Assembly: GCA_010909165.1 (NCBI GenBank)
Contig: MU008176.1
Span: 736,856 to 800,855, forward strand
DNA from: Anthoceros angustus
Taxonomy: Eukaryota; Streptophyta; Anthocerotopsida; Anthocerotales; Anthocerotaceae
Length of the DNA: 64,000 nucleotides
Direction: 5' to 3'
This document shows positions 1-18,699 of this stretch, piece after piece (within the stretch, counting starts at the first letter, position 1; each line of letters opens with the position of its first letter). The notes below the pieces were generated by a model. The model worked only from the letters and a program-made list of their open reading frames with translations. It was not told where the DNA came from and ran no database searches. The translations under genes and the position numbers were made by a program.

Positions 1-1662
1 TTCAAGTAGCTCCGCTCCACTTACAAACAATCCAGTCACAGAAAATGGAAACCTCCCCACTCAATCAGGTTGCTCGACAGAGACAAGCAACGGGTCTTTC
101 GTTTGCAATGAAGGTAGTAAGCGGAAGCTTGTGTTTTTAGCTGCGCTTTGGGCAAGCATTATGTGAACTAGCATGACATGGTTTATGTCTCTGCATGTTC
201 CAGGTAACTCACTTGCGGATTCTTGGAGGGTGCGTCCAACTGAAGGAGGGCACTTCACATTCACCAGTCGTAGGGCCAACAAGGACAGTGCGGTATCACC
301 CACCCCACTAGTTGCGAGTGAAAACTTTGACGGCAAACTTAGCGGCACATGCAGCACGGGGATTGGAGGCATTGGTCGTGGAAGGATCGTAAGGAGCCAT
401 GCTGGCAAGGAGAATGAAAAACCAGCGTATCTGAAACCTGAGGAGGGTAGCCACTCGTATGAGACTTGGGAAAAGCTCGCAGTCCGTACAGAAGGAGAGA
501 AAAGAAAGGATGGAAAAGTCAGAAGTAAGGTTCAGTCCTCAGGTGACTCTTCTGTAGGAGAGACGGCTGCTGGTTTTTTAGTGAAGGATGACGTTCCTGC
601 TCTCATGGTCGACAGCAGGTCCGAAGAGGGAGTTCCAGAGACACCGACTGAAAGACCAGTCTCTGTGGCCAGTGTCAGCTGTAGCACATTAACAGATGTG
701 GAAAAAAACGGTGTGGGATGGCGTTCTTTACCACGTTCAAAAAACAAGAAGACTCGTCGGCGAACAAGAACCTACAGATCTGAGAGCCCAGCCGATGTAG
801 TGGCCTGTGCAGCATCTATGATTGGAGACACGGTCCAAGCCGTGCGAAAAGTGAGAGAGGAGGCAGCCGAGCTGGCCTACCAGCTTGCTGAGTTGCATGC
901 CAAGGATGCTAACGCCTTGCGTTCAGCAGCTATTCTGATGTGTCAACATGTTGATCAACTCCAAGACGAAGTTCAGGTGAGCGGTTGCTCCAAGTGTCTT
1001 GCTACGACGACTCTGTGAGTAATCACTCATCAAGTAACAATTTGAATGTTTGGAGCTGGTAGGAATTCCAAGACACATGGTCGACAAAGGAGCCTTCGTA
1101 TCCATGGAAAGATTTATTGCGGGAGGTCCTAGTTACAGTGAGTCTCATCTCTGGAGCACTGAGTGTCAAGACTTTGTTGAGTGCCCTTCGAAGGGCAGCA
1201 GCACAGGAAGGTAATTATTGTCCACGCCTGGGTTTTTCCGACCAGCTGAGTAATCTGATCTAGGCAGTGTACTGTGTACAACATGGTCCTCTCAACACTG
1301 CCTCCATGCTTGCAGGGTTCTGGAAGCAAACAGTCACGCGGCAGGAGAAAATGATTTTTGCCGCAGTGGTCTTGACCGTTGGTGCAAGGTTCGGAAATGG
1401 CTTGTGGAAGGGCTTGGTAAGAAGACCTTCAGAACTTCCTCTTTAAAGCAACTGTTAAATGTTGTGTTCCAACGAACGCTTGAATACGCTCCATTGATTG
1501 TGATCATGGCCTTGGCAGAACCAAGTCGCGTCTTCCAAGGAAAGCCGGCAACGGAAGCTTGCGGAGCAAATCAACACCATAGCCAAACGGGTCAACTTTC
1601 TCTCGGCTGTTTCCCACACCGACCCCACAGTAAGCCCTCTGCCCGCGGATGTGAACCCGTGA
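1..1662 (+). CDS. Unrecognised multi-exon gene, 3' part
   Basis: I do not recognise the family. Coding signal is continuous through probable exons 1-68 (Ser/Thr/Asn-rich end, phase 1), 204-976 (acceptor at 201-203, donor GTGAGC at 977), about 1056-1210 (donor GTAATT) and 1316 to 1389 or 1416, with a last exon from about 1542 to a TGA at 1660-1662. The long exon carries a basic patch (SKNKKTRRRTRTYRS) and then a helical heptad-like stretch from DTVQAVRKVREEAAEL to DQLQDEVQ, probably a coiled coil. The last exon is again helical and basic (RKLAEQINTIAKRVNF) and ends with VSPLPADVNP. The final intron is not resolved: the good donor at 1417 gives the wrong phase, and the phase-correct donor at 1390 (GTTCGG) is poor. 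Diverged copies of the coiled-coil exon recur at 15.4-15.9 and 18.2-18.4 kb. The 5' end lies outside the window. Confidence 0.45.
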
Positions 1663-1884
1663 GCGTCTAGCCAAGTCCAATCAGGGCTGGCATCATCCGC
1701 CAGTACAGTTTGCATCGTTGCTAGTGGGATATGAAACTCTGTAAAACACAATCGACTACTATTCATGATCACTGTGTCTCTGGAGGCAGATTTAAAAGAC
1801 ATCTAGTTGTACTTCAGATGACTTCCAGTGCATAATCAGGACAGCGAAAAGATGAACACATGTTCAATCACTTTCGGAAGCTCC

Positions 1885-4761
1885 TTACTCCCCCACCTCC
1901 TTCACCTGCTTACTTACCTCTTCTATCATATCATGCAATTGTTTATGCCCTGGGCGACGAGAGTCGCCCACCAAAAAGTAGTGGGCTTGCCCTTCATGCG
2001 CAATCCAACTTTGCCCAGGCTCCTTCCACGCACCTTCCCTCTTTCTTGACAGCTCCACCTGCTGTGCTCGCTGCAGAAGGCCAGCATCAGCATAAATTTG
2101 TGACATCAACACATATGCCGCCGGATGCTTTGGCTGCAGATGAACTGCACGCGCAAATGCTGCTTGTGCTAGCGCCAGGTTGACGTGGGTCCGGCAGGCT
2201 GCCAACACAGACAACCATACGGCCACATCGGGCTGCATTGGCATTGTCGCTAGCATATTCTCTACTCTTGCAAACCTTCCTGCTCGCCCGAAGAGATCTA
2301 TTATGCTCACATAGTGCTCAATTTTCGGAGATATGCCATGACTTTTGGTCATAGATTCAAAGTACTCCACACCTTTGTCCACTAGGCCTGCATGACTGCA
2401 CGCCGAGAGAAGTAAAAGGAATGTCACTTCATCTGGACTAATACCCGCCAGCTGCATGTCCTCGTAACATTGCAGGGCTTCGTGACCACGGCCATACTGA
2501 GAATAAGCACCGAGCATTGCATTCCATGTTACCACACTTTTCGTGACCAATTTATTGAATACCATGCAGGCATCATCTAAGCTCCCGCACTTCGCATACA
2601 TATCCACCAAGCAACTTCCAAAGACCATGTCCGATTCTACTCCTTCCCCCTGAACCTGAACATGGAGTTGTTTCCCCTGATGTAATGCCCCAATGTTGGC
2701 ACATGCTTTTAAGAGGGATGTCAATATGACATGATCAGCTGTGATGCCCTCCCGGATCATCCTGGCGTAAAGGGCAAGGGCTTCATGCCCAAATCCGTCC
2801 TGAGAATAAGCTGTGAGCATGGAAGTCCACGTAACCACATCGCGTTCTGACAAATTCTCAAATACCCTACGGGCATCAGCTAAGCTCCCACACTTGGCGT
2901 ACATGTCCACCAAACAGCTTCCAACAACCACGTCAGCTTCCAGTCCGTTTTCTTGAACTCGAGAATGAATCTCCATTCCCTGATCTAATGCTCCAATGCT
3001 AGCACACGCTTTCAGCAGGCACACAAAGGTGACCTGATCAGCTGGAGTGATACCTTCCGTTTGCATAGCTGCATACAGAGCAAGGGCATCTTGACCAAGA
3101 CCATGATCAGCATATCCTGAGAGCATGGCAGTCCAGGATGCAACGGTCTTGGTTGCTAGACCGTCAAACACCATACGTGCATCATCCAAGCTCCCACATT
3201 TTGCGTACATGTCCACCAGGGAATTCCCAACCATTACATGAGCTTCCAGTCCTTTTTCCTGGAGCTCAGCGTGTATTTGCTTTCCTTGATCGAGCGCTCC
3301 AACACTTGCACACGCTTTAAGGAGGCATGCAAAGGCAACATGGTCGTCTGGAGCAATGCCATCTTGACGCATTCTAGCATAAAGAGTAAGGGCCTCCTGA
3401 CCAAATCCCTGCTCTGCATATCCTGAAAGCATGGCAGTCCAAGTAACCACATCTCTTTTGGCCAAATTGTCAAACACTCTGCGGGCATCATCTAAGCTGC
3501 CACATTTTGCATACATGCCCACCAGACAGTTGCCAATAACAACATCAGCTTCGAGTCCCTTCTCCTGAACCTGGGTATGCAGTTGCCTCCCAATATCTAG
3601 TGCTCCACTGCTGGCACATGCTTTGAGGAGGCAGACAATAGTAACCTGATCAGCTAGAGTGATGCCTTCCTCTTGCATACTTGCATAAAGATCCAGTGCT
3701 TCTTTGCCCAGCCCATGCTCTGCATATCCTGCAAGCATGGCAGTCCACGTCACAACATTCCTTGACACCAACTTGTCAAACACCCTTCGAGCGTCGTCCA
3801 GCCTACCACATTTGGCATACATGTCCACCAGGGAGCTCCCAACAACAACATCGCCTTCCAGTCCTTTTCCTCGAACTTGGGCATGAAGCTGCTGCCCCTG
3901 ATCCAAGGCCCCAGTCGTTGAACATGCTTTCAGAAGGCACACGAGTGTAACGTGGTCGGCCACAGTAATCCCCTCCTGTTGCATACATGCATACAGTGAA
4001 AGGGCTTCTTGACCAAGCCCGTGAAAGTTATACCCTCCCAGCATAGCGGTCCATGTAACCACATCCTTTGTAGAAAGGTGATCAAATATCCTACGGGCAT
4101 CATGTAGGCTCCCACATTTAGCATACATGTCCACAAGGCAGTTGCCAACATAGACGTCGGGCTCAACTGCAGTACTTAAGAGATCAGCATGGACCTGCCT
4201 GCCTGCAGTCAAATCTGCTGCACATGCACATGCTTTGAGAACTGCCACAAAAGTATGATTATCTGGCATCACGGTTGACTGCCGCATCTGCCAATACAGC
4301 TCTATTGCTTGGACAGCCTGCCCATGCTCAGCATGTGCCAAAATAATGCAAGACCACGAATGAGCATTTGGAGCGGATAGAGTGGTAAAAACCTGCAATG
4401 CTTCTTGCAATTTTCCATGAGTAGCATACATGCGGATCACATGGTTGCCCAGGAATCTGTCAGATTTATAACCATTTTTGACAATCACGCCATGAACCAT
4501 TTGACCAGTAACCAAATTCTTCTTTGCAATGCATCTCCTGAGGACCTGGTAGAGCAGAGAACTGGGAATATAAGACCCCCACTGCAGCAACAGGTCAAAT
4601 CCTTGACAATCCACAGTGAAGAGTTCTCTCTCCTGTACATCGCTTTCACATTGGACTCCCAAATCTTCTTCACACTCTGTCACACTGCAAGGTAGGGAAC
4701 TGTAAGTTGTCGTAACCAATTTAAGGATCCTGGGCTGAACAGCTTGGTATGGTATGAACAT
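1885..4761 (-). CDS. PLS-class PPR protein, E subclass, lacks DYW domain
   Basis: Single-exon 958-residue ORF. About seven ~101-residue P-L-S triplets repeat through the protein; each carries MYAKCGSLDDARRVFD-like L motifs and VVTWTAMLSGYAEHG-like S motifs. Near the C terminus come the usual L2/S2 motifs (IEHYVSIIDLFGRAGR, then MQPDVAVWLSVLAACR) and E1/E2 motifs (SWIAHEGQAHYFLVGD). It stops at KQVKEVGE, just where many relatives continue into the DYW cytidine deaminase domain. Known for the family: such proteins bind single organellar transcripts and specify C-to-U editing sites; E-type members need a DYW protein in trans. The first ~60 residues could hold a plastid or mitochondrial targeting peptide, but this is weak. 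The internal triplets are unusually alike. The start at 4761 is the first Met of the open frame; no intron is needed. It is divergently oriented to HAP2, about 1.8 kb away. Confidence 0.9.
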   Translation of the reverse strand: MFIPYQAVQPRILKLVTTTYSSLPCSVTECEEDLGVQCESDVQERELFTVDCQGFDLLLQWGSYIPSSLLYQVLRRCIAKKNLVTGQMVHGVIVKNGYKSDRFLGNHVIRMYATHGKLQEALQVFTTLSAPNAHSWSCIILAHAEHGQAVQAIELYWQMRQSTVMPDNHTFVAVLKACACAADLTAGRQVHADLLSTAVEPDVYVGNCLVDMYAKCGSLHDARRIFDHLSTKDVVTWTAMLGGYNFHGLGQEALSLYACMQQEGITVADHVTLVCLLKACSTTGALDQGQQLHAQVRGKGLEGDVVVGSSLVDMYAKCGRLDDARRVFDKLVSRNVVTWTAMLAGYAEHGLGKEALDLYASMQEEGITLADQVTIVCLLKACASSGALDIGRQLHTQVQEKGLEADVVIGNCLVGMYAKCGSLDDARRVFDNLAKRDVVTWTAMLSGYAEQGFGQEALTLYARMRQDGIAPDDHVAFACLLKACASVGALDQGKQIHAELQEKGLEAHVMVGNSLVDMYAKCGSLDDARMVFDGLATKTVASWTAMLSGYADHGLGQDALALYAAMQTEGITPADQVTFVCLLKACASIGALDQGMEIHSRVQENGLEADVVVGSCLVDMYAKCGSLADARRVFENLSERDVVTWTSMLTAYSQDGFGHEALALYARMIREGITADHVILTSLLKACANIGALHQGKQLHVQVQGEGVESDMVFGSCLVDMYAKCGSLDDACMVFNKLVTKSVVTWNAMLGAYSQYGRGHEALQCYEDMQLAGISPDEVTFLLLLSACSHAGLVDKGVEYFESMTKSHGISPKIEHYVSIIDLFGRAGRFARVENMLATMPMQPDVAVWLSVLAACRTHVNLALAQAAFARAVHLQPKHPAAYVLMSQIYADAGLLQRAQQVELSRKREGAWKEPGQSWIAHEGQAHYFLVGDSRRPGHKQLHDMIEEVSKQVKEVGE

Positions 4762-6548
4762 GCGTAGGGAAGGCCATCTTGTCTACAAAAGCAGCTAAGA
4801 TAAGAGGCGGCAAAAAGAAGCAAGGACCTCCCGGACTTCCCACACTCAGCTCCTTTGTCAAACCCAGGCTGGTAGGATGCACACGCACCAGCAGTCTGTA
4901 CTGGTTGTAGTTTGCAGTATTCTGGCAGGTGGAACCATGAGGCACTTTTTGGTGCGCTGCACCAAAGGTCTGCATATTGGGGGTTTCTCTGCATTGATGG
5001 GATGTTTGAGTCACTTTTCCATCACTTCTTCCAACTGCCAGACAGCATATAAATAGCGATCAGCAAATACCTTGGTTGAATTGTTCTCCTGACACTGTGA
5101 AGAATCAAGCGGAAATCGTCTCCGCAATGCTTCCTGTGACTCCACTGTCAAGCCACCTAAGCATAAGCAACTGAGAGCTTGTTAGCTGCAAATCTATCCT
5201 GAAAGGGAGTACCTATGAGGGACTATCAAATTTCTTACATTGGCTAGTTGAGGAGTTGCATTCCTCTGCTATAGCCAGCAATTCCTCACTATCAGCTCCC
5301 TGACGAAGTCTAGGCTGATGGGACGCTGTTGATGTCCCGATGGTCTTTCCTGGAAGGCTTTCACCTTTCATCCTTCCATGCCGTGAGACCACTGCCACCG
5401 TTGCGCCCTGTTGGAAGACGAATAGTTGGATTCTTGCTACAGGTTGGCATCGATAAAAAAATTGCTCAGATTGTCAGACGAACGGCTCGCTGAAATTCAT
5501 TACCTTGTACGAAATGCAGGCCCACCTGGGCAAACGATCTGCCGATGAGCTCGGTTCCCCTGCGAAACAGAAATACGTAAGAGTTTCGAGGTTCCACTGC
5601 TATACCAGCGTAAGACAAGTGAAGAGATGGAGTAAAGGTGAAGGACTCACAAGTACTGATAGCAGAAGTGCAGAATTGCGCTGCGTTGCGCAACGGATCT
5701 AGATGTCTGCAGCATTTCTCCGAGTGCTCCAGAGAGCCGCGAGGACAATTACTCTGGATTAGGCTCCATAGCACAAAATGGCCACCGAGATCCCCGCATT
5801 TCTTCATGTGGTACGCTCCCATTCCGGCAGCACATAGCAAAACCCGTTCACTTCCAACGCTCTGAGCTACACCAATCACCACGTTAAGCAGTGGAAGACC
5901 ATGCGGGGTTTACACACAAAGGGGTTCTGGATTGATTCCAACAACACTGCGCCATCCCCTTCCACCCATCTCCCTCCTCCATTCGCACTTGCAGATGTGA
6001 TAGTGCGACCCAGCTTTAGGAAAGGGGAGGCAACTGGACACAGACCTTGCTGCAGGTGTTGGTATTGATACTTCTGTGCAAATGCGGCAGCCTACGGGGT
6101 GAGCCTGACCAACCCGTCAGGCTTACCTGCGAAAGACAACCGTTGCTTGACCCTTCGGAGCAACCTGTTTGAGTGGAGAGGTTCCCACTCTGTTTGATCA
6201 GTTCATACTTGTTCTATGCTGTTTGCCGTCAAGTTCGCGACTACCGTCGCAAAACTGCGATGGGGTGCCTTGAAACTATAGGGCAGATGCCACTCAATTC
6301 TTCTTGTTCAGGCCAGGAATGATGCCGCTTCTACTCGTGTTCCGGTGGCGAGGCACAGCATGACGAGAGAAGACACGACACAGGATGAGAACAAAACATG
6401 ACGCAAGGCGCGATCCCTGCTACTCTACCATGGCCAGGGGTGGGCTGTCCCTGCACTCGGAGTATCGCAATTCCATGCTCACAACTCGGGTCCTCCGCTC
6501 ATCTGCCCATGCGCGCTCGCAACTAATCGCCCACAATCCATATCAGCA
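4762..6548. other. Intergenic region between PPR and HAP2
   Basis: No convincing gene. It should hold the PPR promoter (reading left) and the HAP2 promoter (reading right). A short possible first exon on the + strand starts at ATG 5514 and runs to a donor-like GTAAGA near 5576 (KRSADELGSPAKQKY), but I found no continuation. A 138-codon open frame on the minus strand (5466-5882) has no recognisable motif. I see nothing repetitive here. Confidence 0.4.
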
Positions 6549-14245
<7,697 letters not shown>

Positions 14246-15350
14246 TATGTTCTATTTGGTCAGTAATAAGTTTTCAAAAATTTTATATTTTTATATATTA
14301 TAGGTAATATAAAAGTAATAAAAGTGAGAATACTTTGCGATTTAAGTAATAAAAGATGTCTCCACAAAGTCTAAATGTGACAACGTGACGATCTAAGAGA
14401 TACGTGACAACCTGATACATCGAGCTAGGAGCTTGGTGCCGGGAGTTTCAGAGATGGGTTGAGCCAACCGGCTTGGAGATTGGCTGGAAGTGTCACTAGA
14501 TGAATGATGGAGGCAGCTGCAAGTTTGTCAGGAGTTTGCTAACAGTCTTGACGAACCTACTCATTTTTTAGTGTTTGGACACAATCGAGCGGCTGTGTTC
14601 CCTTGGCGATTTTTCCTGGTACACTTCTTTTCGGTAGAACGTTGCCCCGAGACTTGGCTTTCCAACGAGTCGCTCCACAAAATGAACACCCAACGATAAA
14701 GCTCACACGGTGCTATGAGGGGAGATACCTCTTCTGCAAAATGCAGAAACTAGGCGTTTTGACGAATGATCTATGTAATTGCATGGTAAGGTAATTGCAT
14801 GGTAAGGTGTAGGACACCACCCTGCACATGTTCCCAACTTCTGTCAAACCAATGTGTTCATAGCAAATCACGTGAAGATTCCCCTGCCCGTCCCCAGCTT
14901 CGCCCACCGCGAACCACCGCAAAGTAGGAGACAGGATATGGAGTAGATGACCACAGGGACCTCGCTCTCTGAACAAGCCTCAACCTACATGCCCTTCCCC
15001 ACACCAGACTTGCCCGTGCCTGCACTCAGGACTCACATAATCGAGTGCAAGAATGCCGCCTTTCTGCGTAGTCCCTTCAGGCAAAGCAGTTTCCCGCTCC
15101 ATGCCCTACTTGAATTGTTCTGGTAAGTTTCTGATCGAGTCCGTCACGCTTACCCTGTAAGCTCCCGCATTTGCACAGAGGTATCACCACCAACACATGC
15201 AAAAAGCGGGATGTCCAGCTGCCTCCCCTCTCCAAAAGCTGGGTCACACTATCGCATCTGTTGCGCATGTGGAGGAGGGAGATGGCTGGTGGAAGAGGAT
15301 GGCGCAGAGTTGTTGGAAACAATCCAGGAACTCTTCGTGTGTAAGACCCC
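14246..15350. other. Intergenic region after HAP2
   Basis: The HAP2 3' end is followed by AT-rich sequence to about 14,350, including an AATAAAAG-like context, and then mixed-composition DNA. Open frames at 14.6-15.0 kb are short and show no family features. I see no gene or repeat I can support. Confidence 0.5.
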
Positions 15351-15360
15351 TGGATGTCAC

Positions 15361-15890
15361 CAGTAACTCACTTGCTAATCCTTCGAGGGTGCATCCAGCT
15401 GCTCACGTGACTCCTCATTAGGCGAGACGGCTGATAGGTGTTGTGCAGGAGAAGGATGACGTTCCTGCTGTCATGGTCGACAACAGGTCCGATTTTGGAG
15501 TTCCAGAGGCACCGAGAAGACCAGTGTCTGCGGCAAGTGCCAGCGAGACACCGAGTGGAAGGCTAGCCTCGTGTCTGCGGCCAGTGCAGCTGTAACACAC
15601 TGCACAGTAACGGATAGTGGAAAAAAATGGTGTGGGATGGCGTTCCTTCACATGCAGTTTTACCAAGACTTGTCGGCGAACAAGGAGCCAAAGATCTCAG
15701 AGCCCAGCTGACGCAGCTTCTTGAGATGGGAGACACGGTCCAAGCCGCGCGAAAAATGAGAGAAGAGGCAGCCGGGCTGGCCAACGAGCTTGCAGAGTTG
15801 CATGCCCGGGACGCTAACGCCTTGCGTTCAGTACCTGCCATGACGTGTCAACATGTTGATCAACTCAACAACGGAGGTCAGGTGTGAGAG
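15361..15890 (+). pseudogene. Diverged duplicate of the coiled-coil exon of the gene at 1-1662
   Basis: The DNA aligns to about 204-976: the sequence after the acceptor (GTAACTCACTTGC versus CAGTAACTCACTTGC), the VVDNRSDFGVPEAP-like stretch, and the final block encoding GDTVQAARKMREEAAGLANELAELHARDANALRS up to a donor-like CAGGTGTGAG at about 15,880. The middle has large deletions and a tag stop at 15,419, so the frame is broken. Only the last part (15,627-15,887) is open. It is a retained fragment or a decayed paralogue; no downstream exons homologous to 1056-1662 were found. Confidence 0.6.
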
Positions 15891-16488
15891 AACAGTCTCA
15901 ACTCGCCCCATCGCAGCTTTGAGATGGTATTCGCTTTTAAACAAGCAGGAACAGATGGGCTTCCAAACCAAAGTACAACATCCAACGAGTCTGAGGCCTT
16001 ATGTAGCAAGTCAATGGGACTGTGCTATAGCAAACCAGCAACTTTTTTTGAAAGAGCATGTAGTTTCTAAGCTGGCGGGTAGTCGAAAATCCTCGGAATG
16101 GCCGCAAGCCATACCGGCAAACTTCAGTCCTGCACCACAACGAGCACGAATTGAGCTGACCCACCATGACATTACCACTCGGACCAGTTCTATCGAGAGC
16201 CTTCAGCAACTGAAGCTAACACACTGGGTACCAAACTTTGCAAGTAGACAGCCTATGTAGGTATATACCCAACAATTTGCCTGTAAGACGCGATCTTACC
16301 ATTGGAAGAACCCCAAGTTGATCTGCAACTGAGAAGCAGTTGCCATGGTGCTTTTAATTCCAACTGTACCGGATACAGCAAGCTGGCGAGAAAGGATGAA
16401 GATTTCTACGTACAGGGATGGATCGATGTAACAGAGGTTGCGCCAGCATAACTTGCGTCAGTCATGGAACGACAACCGTTCATAGCCG

Positions 16489-18695
16489 TTATCTGCGAGG
16501 CAGATTCCGCAGAGGTCTCACTTCTTCGACAAAAGAGCGAAAGAAGGCTTTCAGATCCTGTAAGCCGGACCGCTGCAACAAATCGACTGTAGTCAGTTGT
16601 AGAACAAAACTGGAGACTTCCAGCCTTTTGTACTGCTCAAGTTCTCACCTGAAGTTGAAGACAGTACTGCTCAGCCAGATTGGGAGGGCAGTTCACTGCA
16701 GGTAACACGTTTGTCGCCAAATGCATCAGAAAATCGTCTCCGCACGTTTGGTATATAAGCTTCTGCACAGCCACAATTTCACCAAAAAGGAACCACTACA
16801 AACAACATGTGACCCGTCAGAATCAGAGAACGCAATTAATGCTGACGACAAACAACACGTACGAAGAGGCGTATCACACTTACAGTATTTGCATCGTTGA
16901 GGTCAAACGTTGTATTCAATACACTGTCAATGCAGCACTCTGCTGCAAACTGCTGAACAACAAACCGGCGAAATCCAGGAACCTACAGTCGGCAGACCAA
17001 CAAAGATGAAAATAAGACGCGCTTAAGAATTCCCATAAAAAAGCCCACACACACGAACTTTGTCGAAGCTCGGAGGGGGCTAATTGGCAAGTTACCTTCT
17101 CTTCTTCTGCACTGTTACCGCACCAATCTGAAATAAGCTTTGAGAAGACTAGCACGCACATCTGTCATTAAATTTAAGATTGAGATCAGAAGACACAAGT
17201 TGCTATAAATAACAATTGTCTATCAGCCAAAATGCCAAGCGGACCTTTCTCACGAGCACATCCCTATGATGGCAAACACCATCAAACAGTAAGCGGATTA
17301 CTTCATGTAACCACGGAAGATTTCCTGCTTCAAGGAGAATTGAAGACAAGTCGTTCGTACAAATTATATGGAAAAATGTGATGACAGTTCGCTGAAGTTC
17401 TTGCAACTCACGAACCTCCTATACAACGACAGCACAACAAGTAGTGAATCAGAATGAGCAGTGTTAAAACAGGCAGGCTACGTGCACACCATCTTGGCAC
17501 GTGTTTAGCAAAGAGGACAACAGTGCGTGCAAATGAATATACATGCAAACATTCAGAGCACACACAATAGGATGTAGTGCACGTTGCTAACCTCTGTGTT
17601 ACTACCTGGACCTTCTGGAAACCCATCTTTTGGAAGAAGGGCAAAAACACAACTCATCAGTCGCCCATATCCCTTTATGAGAATGTCCCTCATAGCCAGT
17701 TTGAACTTGCTCACGAGCTGATTAAACAGTTGAAGACACTCCACCACATCTTTTGGCTGGGGCACAAGCTACTTGTGAAAAAGCTATACAATTTGTGGGC
17801 AGGACACTGACAGATGCTATCATGGAAAGTCACGTGACTCACAACCTGTCATGCTAAAAACATCTCATATTCCATGCAGTGAACTCAATGCACCCAGACA
17901 GGTGACAGCTTCTTGAGTCAAACAAAGCAAAGGAGGCAATTGCTCAGGGTGTGGACATACATCAGTTTCAGTCAGTAGCTGCTCGATAGCTGTAGGAAGA
18001 AAAGGAAACACTTCACCGCCAAGAGTTTCCACCATTTGATGTAAAAATGAAACAACCTAGAACAAACGTGTCACCACTCACTGGTCCAAATCACTACTAA
18101 AGAAGTATCTTCTTGAACCACCTTCCGTAGCCAAGGACGACAGCATGTGCATCTACCTTGCTACGAAGGTCCTTGTTTTTGGGGAAGGCGATGAGAACAT
18201 GCAGTTTTACCAAGACTTGTCGGCGAACAAGGAGCCAAAGATCTCAGAGCCCAGCTGACGCAGCTTGAGATGGGAGACACGGTCCAAGCCGCGCGAAAAT
18301 GAGAGAAGAGGCAGCCGGGCTGGCCAACGAGCTTGCAGAGTTGCATGCCCGGGACGCTAACGCCTTGCGTTCAGTACCTGCCCGCATAAGGACACCAACA
18401 GCGCAGACAAGAATGTTGACTGCTTCTCTACAGGCAGCTCCTCCATCCCAAGTAGCAGCCCAATTGCCTGCAACGTTTTGAAGGCAACACAGGAAAGTAA
18501 GAACTGAGCTCTCGGACGCTAGAAGAAGGTACTTTACTTTTGCATTTTCATAGGCCCCTTCAAGCAGGTTGTACGTGTCAGCACATGGGTCTCATGAAGG
18601 CCAACAGCTCATCTCACCTCAAAGACATAGCTTCGATCTTGGGATAGAACATCATCTTGCGTGCTGGTAGTCAGCTTCAAAGTAGCTTCCAAGTT
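16489..18695 (-). CDS. XPOT: Exportin-T (tRNA exportin, PAUSED orthologue), 3' exon block
   Basis: Karyopherin that carries mature tRNA out of the nucleus with RanGTP. On the minus strand I recognise C-terminal exons in order: NLEATLKL...SYVFE (about 18,620-18,690), AIGLLLGMEELPVEKQ (about 18,390-18,475), MVETLGGEVFPFLPTA (about 17,960-18,045), VVECLQLFNQLVSKFKLAMR (about 17,600-17,765), ELQRTVITFFHIICTNDLSS (17,203-17,406), VFSKLISDWCGNSAEEEK (about 17,090-17,145), NTTFDLNDANT (about 16,885-16,980), NLAEQYCLQLQ (about 16,630-16,670), and DLKAFFRSFVEEVR ending in a TAA at 16,489-16,491. These follow the known order in plant exportin-T. Between the second and third, 18.2-18.38 kb carries a foreign fragment (see the entry there). 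The N-terminal half is found only as displaced pieces at 20.3-26.5 kb, so whether this locus is functional cannot be decided from the window. Confidence 0.68.
18200..18382 (+). pseudogene. Second copy of the DTVQAARKM exon fragment inside XPOT
   Basis: Nearly identical to 15,648-15,838, from ATGCAGTTTTACCAAGACTT onward and differing by small deletions. It fuses at the shared 10-mer AGTACCTGCC (18,373-18,382) to an antisense XPOT exon (AIGLLLGMEE). It cannot be part of a sensible transcript in either direction. Confidence 0.7.
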
Positions 18696-18699
18696 CTGT

